Made by a program: the position numbers and the translations under genes
The notes under the pieces: generated by a model
Told to the model about the DNA's origin: nothing
Seen by the model: only the letters and a program-made list of their open reading frames with translations
Database searches by the model: none
Shown: positions 36,651-45,124 of the stretch, piece after piece
Layout: each line of letters opens with the position of its first letter
How positions within the stretch are numbered: the first letter of the stretch is position 1
Origin: Endobugula sp047636495
Lineage (GTDB): Bacteria > Pseudomonadota > Gammaproteobacteria > Pseudomonadales > Cellvibrionaceae
Direction: 5' to 3'
Assembly (NCBI GenBank): GCA_047636495.1
Contig: JBLILH010000010.1
Coordinates: forward strand, 39,645-103,644
DNA length: 64,000 nucleotides

Positions 36651-39013
36651 TAATTGTACTCCATGATTTGCTCATCTAAAGCAAACTGTGTCGCTTTATA
36701 ATAACCATCAATTACAACTAACAGGGCATGTGTTTTATCAAGCTGTCCATCTCGGCTAAGGCTTTCTATTTGCTTAGCTACATCTGCAAGGCACATCGCC
36801 CCCAAATTGGCAGAACTTGATTTTAATGAATGCGCTGCCTTGAATAAAGACTCCTTGTCTTTATCCTCAAATGCCTGATGCATTTTTTTGATCAACTCAG
36901 GACAACTTTCAAAATATAATTTGACCACTTGTTGAACAAGATCTTTGTTGCCATCAGTAGACATAGAAAATATATCACTCAGCACCGTCTTATCAAGAAT
37001 GGCCTGTCCATCATTATTCAGCCTATCATTGCTCGGTTCAACATTATTCAGCTCAACATTGCTAGGTTCAATATCGACCGTCTCCATTTTAGGTAACCAT
37101 TGTGTTAACTTTTGAGTCAATTTTGCCCTAGTAAATGGCTTAATCAAGGTGTCATTGGCTCCCGCCCGCCGAAAATTCTTGCTCACCTGTGGTTGAATAT
37201 CGGCCGTTAAAGCAATAATGGGTGTAGTGGTATTGCTTCCCATTTCAGCTTGTTCTCGAATGATCTTAGTGGCCGTAATACCATCCATTTCTGGCATGTG
37301 ATAATCCATAAAGATTATGTCGTAACGTTTCGTTTTTGCCTTATCGACCGCTTCTTGCCCATTATTGACAACATCACAATGGTGACCAAAGGTATCTAAT
37401 AGACTCTTAATGACAAATTGATTAACAGGGGTATCTTCGGCGATAAGGATGCTGGCGGGGGATTGGTCCCTATCTCCTTTGATGATTGGAGTCTCAGCCA
37501 GCACTTCGGAAGATAAATTCACTTTAATAAGCGGGATCTTAAACCAAAAATGACTGCCTTTATCGACTTTACTGTCAACGCCAAACGTTCCCTGCATTAG
37601 CTCCACCAGTTGTTTACAAATGGCGAGTCCTAGTCCGGTACCGCCATACTCACGAGTGATCGAACTATCGGCTTGGGTAAATGGTGAAAAGAGATCATCT
37701 AATTTGACGGTATCAATACCAATACCACTATCAATCACATGAAAACAGCACATGACCTCTGAGCCGATTAACTCACTATCCATTTTAAGCGTGATTTGGC
37801 CTTGTGGAGTGAATTTAACCGCATTACTAATTAAGTTATTAAGCACTTGACGCAAGCGCAAAGCATCGCCCAAATAATAACCATCTGCTTCCGGTGTAAA
37901 TTCAAGCTTAAATTCAAGTTTCTTTTTATCCAACAACGGCCGGTTGGCTTCAAATAACGAACGTAAAAAGTGATTTATGCAAAACTTTCGCATTTCGACT
38001 TCAACTTTATTAGCCTCTAATTTAGAAAAGTCGAGTGTTTCATCGAGCAGTGATAATAAATCTTGTGATGAATCATTAAGCATATTAATTATATTTTCGA
38101 CATTCTCATCAAAACGATATGTTTTTAATAACTCTGAAACACCGATAATACCGTTAAGCGGGGTTCGTACTTCATGGCTCATCATTGCTATAAACTCAGT
38201 TTGGGCGCGATTACCTTCATTAGCTAACGCTAATGCTGACTCTAATTCTTCGGTCCGCTCTCCAATCCGTTGCTCAAGCTCTAAATTAATAGTTTGTAAT
38301 TGTTGTCCACGTTGTTCAACTTCGGTCAACATGGTGTTAAAGCTTAATGCCAGCTCATTAAATTCAATGGTATTGCTCATTGGTGCACGCTGACCGTAGT
38401 GTTTTGTTTGAGTAATGTTCTGAATAACAGTGAGTAGTTGATCCAAAGGACCCGTAAAGATCGCTTGCAACAAAAGCGCCAAAATAAAACTAGCCATAAA
38501 CGCAATTAATGCCGTGATAATAACGACTTCATAAAAATGGTTTAAATGCTGCTGTAAAGAGCTAAGATCATTGATTAGATACACGAGCCCAACAGTCTCG
38601 CCTTCACTTAGCATGGGTATATAACTACCCAAGCCTTGTTCATTAAATCCCGTGTACGCTTGATTGGCTTTTAATAAAGAATTAATCCGCGCAGGCTTGG
38701 GGATGCTAATTTGTTTATCGCGATGATAGCTAGTGAATATCTGGCCAGCATCATCAAAGATAATAGCGCTTAATAGATCTGGACGGTTTTTCAAGCCGAG
38801 CAATGTTTGTTGTGCTGCGACAGAATCATTAAATACAACAGCCGATAAACTATTGGTGGCAATCAACTGACTTAAGGATTCTAAGTCATTGTATGCTTGT
38901 TGCTCGGCCGCTTGCTTTTGGTCTTTTACAACCGAATAGGAAATAATGACAATAACCAAGGAGACGAGCATCATCATCGACAGCATCAATTTCATTTTAA
39001 GATATTTAAACAT
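36650..39013 (-). CDS. Hybrid histidine kinase with CHASE8-like sensor and HPt
   Basis: A 787-residue membrane kinase. TM1 is at ~10-28, and a periplasmic CHASE8-like domain at ~32-150 (IATNSLSAVVFNDSVAAQQ, the pattern seen in YfiN). TM2 is at ~163-186, then HAMP. The HisKA domain has His280 in MMSHEVRTPLNG, and the HATPase has N- and G-boxes (NLISNAVKF, DSGIGID, GGTGLGL). The REC domain has Asp570 in IIFMDYHMPEMDG, and the C-terminal HPt has His728 in AAHSLKSSSANLG. A full phosphorelay is present. It starts directly after the YfiR-like gene (TAGATG) and feeds the REC-GGDEF-EAL protein. Confidence 0.93.
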   Translation of the reverse strand: MFKYLKMKLMLSMMMLVSLVIVIISYSVVKDQKQAAEQQAYNDLESLSQLIATNSLSAVVFNDSVAAQQTLLGLKNRPDLLSAIIFDDAGQIFTSYHRDKQISIPKPARINSLLKANQAYTGFNEQGLGSYIPMLSEGETVGLVYLINDLSSLQQHLNHFYEVVIITALIAFMASFILALLLQAIFTGPLDQLLTVIQNITQTKHYGQRAPMSNTIEFNELALSFNTMLTEVEQRGQQLQTINLELEQRIGERTEELESALALANEGNRAQTEFIAMMSHEVRTPLNGIIGVSELLKTYRFDENVENIINMLNDSSQDLLSLLDETLDFSKLEANKVEVEMRKFCINHFLRSLFEANRPLLDKKKLEFKLEFTPEADGYYLGDALRLRQVLNNLISNAVKFTPQGQITLKMDSELIGSEVMCCFHVIDSGIGIDTVKLDDLFSPFTQADSSITREYGGTGLGLAICKQLVELMQGTFGVDSKVDKGSHFWFKIPLIKVNLSSEVLAETPIIKGDRDQSPASILIAEDTPVNQFVIKSLLDTFGHHCDVVNNGQEAVDKAKTKRYDIIFMDYHMPEMDGITATKIIREQAEMGSNTTTPIIALTADIQPQVSKNFRRAGANDTLIKPFTRAKLTQKLTQWLPKMETVDIEPSNVELNNVEPSNDRLNNDGQAILDKTVLSDIFSMSTDGNKDLVQQVVKLYFESCPELIKKMHQAFEDKDKESLFKAAHSLKSSSANLGAMCLADVAKQIESLSRDGQLDKTHALLVVIDGYYKATQFALDEQIMEYN

Positions 39014-39556
39014 CTATTTATCTTTCTTCACTTGTACTGCAAGTTTAAGCACTTCTGAACTAATGGTTAATCCCTGACGCTCTAATTGCTCCAAGTTAAC
39101 TTTAAATCGTAGTTTATTGTCTTGATTAATAATTTCTATCATGCCGCCATCAGTAACAAAACCTGCCATATCAGACACAGTTAATATCGGTTTGTTTTTC
39201 AAATAAAGAAATAGACGCTGTAATTTATTTCGATCTTTACTATCGATATAAATCAACTGACAGCCAGCCGTGACATTAACACTATCAACCTGCCTCACAA
39301 CAATTTTTTTTTCATTTAACGTCTTAGCTGCTAATCTTTCAAAGCCATTTATATAAGCCGAATTGAAATAACAAAAGGTAACTTCGTTGCGCTGTTGTGC
39401 TTCTGGCCATTGCGTATATTTAGCGAAGTTATAACTTAATGCCGCTTTAACTATCTCAGTTTTATTGGCTTGCGAATAAACTAACAGCGGGGCGACAAGC
39501 AATATTCCCGTCAGCCACCATTGCAATTTGTTAAATTTCAGGAAAAATAAAGGCAT
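39014..39556 (-). CDS. YfiR-like periplasmic protein (DUF4154)
   Basis: A 180-residue exported protein. The N-terminal hydrophobic segment ends near residue 30 (VYSQA), and the family text follows: ALSYNFAKYTQWPE, then ILTVSDMAGFVTDGGMIE and LTISSEVLKLA near the end. YfiR in Pseudomonas and Escherichia holds the CHASE8-containing cyclase YfiN inactive from the periplasm. Here the likely partner is the CHASE8-like sensor of the kinase encoded 0 bp downstream. The gene lies 2 bp after the TonB receptor. Confidence 0.9.
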   Translation of the reverse strand: MPLFFLKFNKLQWWLTGILLVAPLLVYSQANKTEIVKAALSYNFAKYTQWPEAQQRNEVTFCYFNSAYINGFERLAAKTLNEKKIVVRQVDSVNVTAGCQLIYIDSKDRNKLQRLFLYLKNKPILTVSDMAGFVTDGGMIEIINQDNKLRFKVNLEQLERQGLTISSEVLKLAVQVKKDK

Positions 39557-39558
39557 GA

Positions 39559-41580
39559 TTAAAATTTAATTGCGACTTTGACGTAATAGCTTGGTTCTAC
39601 AAGATAGGGAATAGAAAACGACTCGGCTTGATATTCAGTACGCGAACCATCAAACAAGTTTTTACCGTAAGCAGACAAGGTAACATCAGGTCTAATATGC
39701 CAATTAGCACCTAAGTCAACACCTTGGAAGCTATCGATTGTTAAAATGCCACTAGTTGTACCATCAATTACTTCTACAGCATCGACATAACGCCAGATTG
39801 CATTGAGATCAACATTGTTGCTTACGGCCCAATCGGCATGGAGTGACCCAATATGTTTAGGTGCAGTGGTATTTTGTGTCTGCGCATCACTGAACTTACT
39901 TTGAATAAAGCTATAGTTTACTTTTAATTTAAGCGTATTGGTTGCTAACCACTGGCTAGAGAACTCTAAACCATAACTATGACCGTCTTGATCATTTACA
40001 AATAGTGAATCTTGAATAATAGCAGCAGGTAGTGAGCTAAGATCTGGTTGATTAGGCGAGACACCGCGCAAGTTATCATAATCATTATAAAAAACGGTGC
40101 TATCAAATGAATAGGACGGTGTGGGAGAAAATCGATAGCCAAACTCATACGCTAGCAACGATTCGGAGTCATAGCTTTCTTGTCCTTTAACTGTAACTGA
40201 AACAGGGAATGGGCTCGGATTGTCAACACTTGAAGGCGGAATTGTGAAGGCGGGAACATTAAGATTATCTTCAGCGCGAGAAGGTGTACGCTTCGCATAG
40301 GCCACCGATGACCAAAGCTTGTGTTGATCATTGAGTTTCCAAAACAGCCGTGCATTCGGTTGCCATTCGAGACCGGTATAACTATTGTCTTCAACCCGTG
40401 CGGCCAATGTTAGCCAAAGAGCATCCCTGACTAGGGTAGTTTCATCACGAATAAAAGCACTCGATAGATTAGTATTTGTTGCGTAACGATCACTTGTTTT
40501 AGTAAGCGAATCAGGGTCAATGTCATCACTAATATGACGGTAGCCTAATCCCCAAATAATATTATGATTATTGCCCGCTTGTAATTGACGTTGAAATTCC
40601 AAATCAAAGGTTTCTGTTGTAAAGCCAAATAAACTTTCATCTCGATTTACATAGTCATAATAGCCTTGTAGGCTATATTCTGAAGTAGCGGATAAAGCCT
40701 GGTTAAATTTTGCTAAAACATTGAAGCCATTAGAATCAGAATTATCTTGATTAACTGCTCTAAACGGTGTGGTCAAAGTTGGGGTAGAAAACACTTGATT
40801 CAATTTTGTTTGATACAAGTCTGAGCTTAAGAACAATGTAGCCGAATCATGCAAATTTATATCAATTCGCCCACCGACTTGTTGCTTTGACCAATCATTA
40901 TCGGTACCCGCCTGGACAAGGTTTGGGTCTTGAATTGCATATTCTAAAGAATTACGTTTAAAGCCTTTAGCATAAACACGGGCAGTACTATTTTCTGTTG
41001 GTTTGCCACCATAGCGAAAGCCGACAAACCCTTGTTCATAATTACCAGCGCCTATCTCAGCATAGCCACCTTGAGTATCTGCACTGTGTTTAGTCACAAT
41101 GTTAATGACACCATTAACGGCATTGGCTCCCCACATTGCAGCACCTGGGCCGCGGATGATTTCAATGCGCTCTATATCAGTCATTAAAGTATCTTGCACT
41201 TCCCAATACACACCCGAGAATTCAGGCGAGTAAAGTGTTCTGCCATCCATTAATACTAATAGTTTATTGTTAAAACGGCCATTAAAGCCACGACTGCTCA
41301 CCGCCCATTTTTGTGAGTCAATTTGCGCAACGTGTAATCCCGGCACATCTTTCAATGCCTGTGGAATAGAAGTGGCACCGCTGCGCTTAATGTCTTTAGC
41401 ACTGATAACATAAACAGCCGCTGGCGAATTCGATAGGGGTTGCGCTTGGCGTGCTACTGATGTGATTTCGACATCGAGCAATTCTTGTAAACTTAATTCA
41501 AAGGCTTCCAATTCCTCAGCAGAAACGTAAGATCCAAATAATACTAAAGTGGAACATATGACACACAGCGTTTTCTTCAT
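39559..41580 (-). CDS. TonB-dependent outer-membrane receptor
   Basis: A 673-residue receptor with a signal peptide (cleavage near SYVSAEE), a plug domain (~45-160: VYVISAKDIKRSGATSIPQAL, RGFNGRFNNKLLVLMDGR, IEIIRGPGAAMWGANAVNGV) and a 22-strand-type barrel ending in an aromatic residue (VKVAIKF). The substrate is unknown; the plug resembles vitamin-B12/colicin-type receptors (BtuB/CirA group) in general terms. It is the first gene of a four-gene operon with 0-2 bp gaps, suggesting that it is the outer end of a signalling line, not just a nutrient importer. Confidence 0.94.
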   Translation of the reverse strand: MKKTLCVICSTLVLFGSYVSAEELEAFELSLQELLDVEITSVARQAQPLSNSPAAVYVISAKDIKRSGATSIPQALKDVPGLHVAQIDSQKWAVSSRGFNGRFNNKLLVLMDGRTLYSPEFSGVYWEVQDTLMTDIERIEIIRGPGAAMWGANAVNGVINIVTKHSADTQGGYAEIGAGNYEQGFVGFRYGGKPTENSTARVYAKGFKRNSLEYAIQDPNLVQAGTDNDWSKQQVGGRIDINLHDSATLFLSSDLYQTKLNQVFSTPTLTTPFRAVNQDNSDSNGFNVLAKFNQALSATSEYSLQGYYDYVNRDESLFGFTTETFDLEFQRQLQAGNNHNIIWGLGYRHISDDIDPDSLTKTSDRYATNTNLSSAFIRDETTLVRDALWLTLAARVEDNSYTGLEWQPNARLFWKLNDQHKLWSSVAYAKRTPSRAEDNLNVPAFTIPPSSVDNPSPFPVSVTVKGQESYDSESLLAYEFGYRFSPTPSYSFDSTVFYNDYDNLRGVSPNQPDLSSLPAAIIQDSLFVNDQDGHSYGLEFSSQWLATNTLKLKVNYSFIQSKFSDAQTQNTTAPKHIGSLHADWAVSNNVDLNAIWRYVDAVEVIDGTTSGILTIDSFQGVDLGANWHIRPDVTLSAYGKNLFDGSRTEYQAESFSIPYLVEPSYYVKVAIKF

Positions 41581-41786
41581 TTTAAAACCAACGTAAAATT
41601 TTACATTAGAAACATTAGGATTTTTTTGTTCACAATTATTTAATCATAGTTAATTTATTTAATTTTACTATTATAAAAACGCTATTTTTCATAATATTCG
41701 ATACTTGTTGCGTATTCCGCTCAAAATGATCACTCTCTGCGATTGAAACTGATTGCTTTTTCTTCCTATGCATCATGAGTCTTCTT
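41581..41786. other. Upstream region of the TonB receptor operon and end of an IS21 remnant
   Basis: The first 100 bp upstream of the receptor start are extremely AT-rich and probably hold the operon promoter. A TGATCACTCTCTGCGATTGA-type stretch near 41726 looks like the outer end of the IS21-type element whose istB remnant begins at 41787. I could not define its inverted repeat. Confidence 0.4.
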
Positions 41787-42258
41787 TTACTCTACGTGAT
41801 CACCTTCAGTCAATGTTGTTAGCATTTTTCTCATGGATTCTCCTTTTAATTTCAGTTTATGGGCGTTGTGAAGCAGTCTATCGAGTATGGCGTCAGCCAA
41901 TGTTGGGTCAGCAATAAAATCATGCCATGTTGTTAGCGGTAGTTGGCTAGTGAAGATAGTGGATTTACTACTGTGTCTATCTTCCATGATTTCTAATAGA
42001 TCGTTTTTTTGGCTTTGCGTCAGAGGTTCAAGCCCCCAGTCATCAACAATTAGTACATCCATTTTTGCGATCTGCGCTAATAGCTTCAGATAGCTGCCGT
42101 CACCATGAGCAATGGTCAGTTGTTCAAATAGTCGTGTTGCTCGGTAATAGCGTACTCGATAACCTTGATGGCAAGCATGATGACCCAGCGCACAGGCTAA
42201 ATAGGTCTTGCCGCAACCCGTCGGTCCTGTGATAACCAGGTTTTGATGTCGTACTATC
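41787..42258 (-). pseudogene. IS21-family istB fragment (5' end lost)
   Basis: About 157 codons of the IstB helper ATPase. The Walker A text TGPTGCGKTYLACALG is read from about 42235, Walker B is VLIVDDWGLEPL near 42060, and the expected C-terminus follows (LLHNAHKLKLKGESMRK). No start codon exists for the full domain: the N-terminal ~100 residues and the whole of istA are missing. The break coincides with the REP sequence next to the RAYT gene. Confidence 0.88.
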
Positions 42259-42278
42259 CATCTTAGGGGTCCATCTTA

Positions 42279-42291
42279 GGGGTCAGAGCCC
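42279..42291. repeat. REP sequence, left side of the RAYT gene
   Basis: GGGGTCAGAGCCC, inverted relative to the copies at 43052 and 43079. Just before it, a 16-bp stretch CCATCTTAGGGGT(C) is tandemly duplicated. It forms the junction with the istB fragment and touches the RAYT stop codon. Confidence 0.8.
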
Positions 42292-42980
42292 TATACAACC
42301 TTCTTTGGCGGCCCTTTCCTTGCCAAACCAACACCTTTCCCTAATGTCTTCTCAACTTTTTCTTTAAATCTTCCACTACCGATTGGCGTTCCCGTTAACC
42401 ACGCTGTCGTAATGCTTTTAATTGCCTCTTCACTCAACACAGTCTTAAACGAATTTAAATACCACTCTTTAGATTGTTCAAGACTACTACCCAAACCAAC
42501 AAAAATTTCATGTTCTCTAATAGCTGAAATGATCAGTTGACCTGTATTGTGCTTAAAGCTCGACCATCGATATTCCGATGGCGATAGCACCATGCCCGCT
42601 CTTACTGGGTTTAGCTCAATGTAACGCATAACACGGAGAAGATAATTCGTACTATCCACTAAACTGGCTTTAAATCGCCCTTCCCAGAGCGTGCCACTTC
42701 TCCCGTACTTGTAGTTGATGTAAGGCACGTAATGCCTACCCACATATTGCATAAAACAACTAACATTTTCAGCTTTCTCTGGCGTTAAGAGAATATGAAC
42801 ATGGTTAGTCATCAAACAATAGCTATGAATTACAATACCATAGCGACCGCAACCAGCCTTAAGCCAATGCATATAAGTCGCATAATCTTGATCTTCAAAA
42901 AATACGGGCTCACGACAATGACCCCGATGCACAACATGTACTGGCACTCTATCAATAAAAAAGCGTGGTTTCCTTGGCAT
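42291..42980 (-). CDS. REP-associated tyrosine transposase (RAYT)
   Basis: A 229-residue Y1 transposase of the IS200/IS605-related RAYT family, domesticated enzymes that recognise REP hairpins. The metal-binding HUH motif is H60-V-H62 in MTNHVHILL. The nucleophile is probably Tyr120 in RVMRYIELNPVRAGMV. GTLWEGRFKASLVDS is also standard. The start at 42980 has a perfect GGAGG site. The gene is intact and flanked by REP copies on both sides (42279; 43052 and 43079), with a matching REP doublet at 34.2 kb. Confidence 0.93.
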   Translation of the reverse strand: MPRKPRFFIDRVPVHVVHRGHCREPVFFEDQDYATYMHWLKAGCGRYGIVIHSYCLMTNHVHILLTPEKAENVSCFMQYVGRHYVPYINYKYGRSGTLWEGRFKASLVDSTNYLLRVMRYIELNPVRAGMVLSPSEYRWSSFKHNTGQLIISAIREHEIFVGLGSSLEQSKEWYLNSFKTVLSEEAIKSITTAWLTGTPIGSGRFKEKVEKTLGKGVGLARKGPPKKVV

Positions 42981-43051
42981 CACTACCTCCTTGTAGTTTA
43001 GTAAATTCCTTACAATCCTATCCTATAATATCACGTTATTTTACTCACTTA

Positions 43052-43091
43052 GGGCTCTGACCCCTATACTTCCACTTAGGGCTCTGACCCC
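43052..43091. repeat. Two tandem REP sequences, right side of the RAYT gene
   Basis: GGGCTCTGACCCC occurs at 43052-43064 and again at 43079-43091, as part of a 27-bp direct repeat. Its complement lies at 42279 on the other side of the transposase gene. Confidence 0.85.
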
Positions 43092-43331
43092 TATACTTCT
43101 ATCTGCTCGCCACGATTCTTTACGAAAAGTGGCGGTGTTTTTCATGATATTGGACGGCAAAGGTTCTTATTATTTTTATCACCTGCCAAGTCATTTCAAT
43201 CTCTGAGCCCCTGAACCCCTGAACCCAGAATATCTTCTGGAAGCAGGACAGCCAATGTAAGCAATCACCAACCTTATGGCGCCCTAATTACAGGCATTGT
43301 TAAGTGGGTGTCCCCCATCTATTTTCATATT
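43092..43331. other. Spacer between RAYT unit and second RAYT remnant
   Basis: No gene. It contains a short tandem (CCCCTGAAC repeated near 43210) and GTGGGTGTCC near 43305, a string also seen at the IS ends near 63.6 kb. Confidence 0.4.
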
Positions 43332-43487
43332 GATGGAGAATTGCTCTCTGATGTTAGAGAGGCTTTGAATAAAGGTCTTGCTTTAGGCAGTGAGCGATTT
43401 CGGGATGAAGTTGAAGCATTATATGGTCGACGCGTGAAGCCGGCTAAGATGGGAAGGCCAAAAAGTATCCGTGAAAGTTGTATCTGA
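43332..43487 (+). pseudogene. C-terminal fragment of a second RAYT/REP-type transposase
   Basis: A 51-codon open tail ends in TGA at 43487. It reads VREALNKGLALGSERF, then YGRRVKPAKMGRPK, the usual C-terminus of a different RAYT subgroup from the intact gene nearby. There is no start codon and no N-terminal domain, so only the 3' end survives. Confidence 0.8.
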
Positions 43488-43523
43488 CCCTACTTTTCAG
43501 CAGCTAAATCACTTCCTCCATCT

Positions 43524-43606
43524 CGTCATTCCGGGCTTGACCCGGCATCCATGCTGAATAAACAGTGCCATATTTGAGATAGATTCCGGCTTTCGCCGGA
43601 ATGACA
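43524..43606. repeat. Palindromic intergenic repeat (second REP type)
   Basis: CGTCATTCCGGGCTTGACCCGG at the left and CCGGCTTTCGCCGGAATGACA at the right form nested hairpins, with outer arms TGTCATTCCGG/CCGGAATGACA-like. This is the widespread 'CATTCCGGCGAAAGCCGGAATG' class of repeat, unlike the GGGGTCAGAGC REP next to it. Confidence 0.75.
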
Positions 43607-43650
43607 AGCTTAAGTAAGTGCCATTCGGGTCAGACTCCATTGCTCAATGC

Positions 43651-43755
43651 TAAGCCATAGGATTCACTAGCGTCATCATGAGAGTACTCATGTACCTTAT
43701 GTGAAACGTTATGTGAAATGTTATGTTTTTTTACTTCATTGATTGCTGGCGTCAT
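43651..43755 (-). pseudogene. ybaK: ybaK 5' fragment
   Basis: It starts at an ATG (43755) with MTPAINEVKKHN and continues to HEYSHDDASESYGL. YbaK similarity then ends abruptly at 43651, beside non-homologous DNA carrying the second RAYT remnant; the frame stops at 43630. This is about the first fifth of the deacylase. It was probably made by duplication or by a recombination that also produced the deleted copy at 31.8-32.2 kb. Confidence 0.85.
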
Positions 43756-43836
43756 TATTACCTTGAACAATTATTAGCGGCCGTACATCGGCTTAAGTAT
43801 TTTTTTCACTAAAAAACGCCAATAGTTCACTGCATA
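43651..43836. repeat. Direct repeat copy B (ybaK 5' end plus upstream DNA)
   Basis: Near-identical to 32108-32280 and in the same orientation, with an extra 12 bp from a tandem doubling of ATGTGAAACGTT. It keeps the canonical MTPAINEV start where copy A has MTLAINEV, so the copies have diverged since duplication. Confidence 0.92.
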
Positions 43837-43860
43837 AGAATTAATAAGGGTGTCGTAATA

Positions 43861-43921
43861 AAGGTGTCGGAGGGATTTAAAAACAACCAAATTGATCAAT
43901 AGTAAATCCCTCCGACACCTT
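43861..43921. repeat. Perfect 19-bp inverted repeat (possible MITE/REP)
   Basis: 43861-43879 (AAGGTGTCGGAGGGATTTA) and 43903-43921 are perfect inverted repeats around a 23-nt AT-rich centre. An AAGGGTGTCGTAATAAAGGTGTCGG context just before suggests a partial extra copy. It is unrelated to the GGGGTCAGAGC REP. Confidence 0.8.
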
Positions 43922-44085
43922 TTCTAATGCCTTTTCTAGAGCACCGTTGGTTTTTATACGACGCGTAGAAAAATCATTAGGGAATAACATATTCACTTAC
44001 TCGTAAAATTTCACGCCCACAAAAGACACGACACAAAAAGCTTCAAAAAAACCAAGTAAAACCATTGCTGATACCGATGCGCCCA
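43922..44085. other. Spacer downstream of the DinB-like pseudogene
   Basis: No gene is seen. Together with repeat copy B and the inverted repeat it gives a stretch of more than 300 bp without coding sequence. Confidence 0.35.
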
Positions 44086-44618
44086 TTATGCTTTTCTATG
44101 CACATCTCGTAAATATACGGTCAAGTCATTTGCCGGCGGCACCAAGGGTATTTGATACATCATGTCACTCACAAAGCCTCGGTGATAAGTGCCGTGATTA
44201 ACGATATGAAATATGATTTCACTCACAGACATTTCGCCTGCTCCACCACCCACAAATTCAAACGTAACCCGCTTACCTAGCGCCTGCTCTGTTAGGTCAG
44301 AAACAAAATCGATATACCACTTTCATATACTACGGGTCCATTATTTTTTGCTTATCCCATAGAGCTAAAAAGTCTGGGCCGACTTCGGTATTCCTACTAG
44401 TGTAGCTGTGCGTTGTCCCTAATAAGTGCGACTTGAAAATGTCATCGACAACATACACATGATTAAGAGTTGAGGGCCTTCTGGTTTACACATTGGTTGT
44501 TAAAATTAGTCTGTCTTTGCTTATAAAGATCAGCAGCAGCAACTTCAGACAAGGCAGTAAAAGTAAGCTCATTTGCCCAAGACTTATACTTAAGTAGCTT
44601 TAGCATTTCATCCAGCAT
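44086..44618 (-). pseudogene. DinB/DUF1993-type family pseudogene
   Basis: Read in pieces on the minus strand: MLDEMLKLLKYKSWANE, then after a frameshift TLNHVYVVDDIFKSHLLG, a stop after KQKIMDP, and finally VTFEFVGGGAGEMSVSE and IFHIVNHGTYHRGFVSDM. This follows the DinB metal-dependent four-helix fold, with His residues at the three expected places. The span is not a multiple of three and has at least one frameshift and two stops. Confidence 0.82.
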
Positions 44619-44722
44619 TCTACTCTTCCCACTGATAGTTAACCGCCAAGTAATGGCATTGCTTTACGTTGCCTAAAACCCACAGATAATGGGCTTTAAT
44701 AGAGCCAAAATTACTGGCTGTT

Positions 44723-44971
44723 TTAAGCGTTTTTATCTTCGGCTTTTTTAACGCGTATTTTGTTACCACCCACCGTTTTATTGTTGAGACTTTTAATGGC
44801 GGCTTTTGCTTCGCCTGGGTTTGGCATTTCAGCAAAGCCGAAACCTTTAGATTCATTACTCGCTGGGTCGATCACTAAGGTGCACGACTGAACACTACCA
44901 AACTTTTCAAGCAGGGCTTTAATCTCATCTGCCGTGGTTAATCGATCTAAGTTACGTATTAATAATTTCAT
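44723..44971 (-). CDS. Small RNA-binding protein with one RRM domain
   Basis: An 82-residue protein consisting of a single RNA recognition motif: RNP2 is LLIRNL at residues 3-8 and RNP1 is KGFGFAEM near 42-49, with a short basic tail. The ATG at 44971 has GGA 8 nt upstream; a frame extension to 45076 does not look like coding sequence. Small RRM proteins occur in cyanobacteria and some proteobacteria, often cold-regulated. The target is unknown. Confidence 0.9.
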   Translation of the reverse strand: MKLLIRNLDRLTTADEIKALLEKFGSVQSCTLVIDPASNESKGFGFAEMPNPGEAKAAIKSLNNKTVGGNKIRVKKAEDKNA

Positions 44972-45124
44972 ATGTGTTCCAATTGATAATAATTCATTAA
45001 TGGACAGAGCTTGAGCTATTGCCACAGCAGCCTGTCCGTTAGCGAGTAAGTGAGCTATTCTAGCTGTTTCACCCAATTTTACTCGTTTTTATATCTCTCT
45101 ACTTATGTTTTCTGGCATTTTTTG

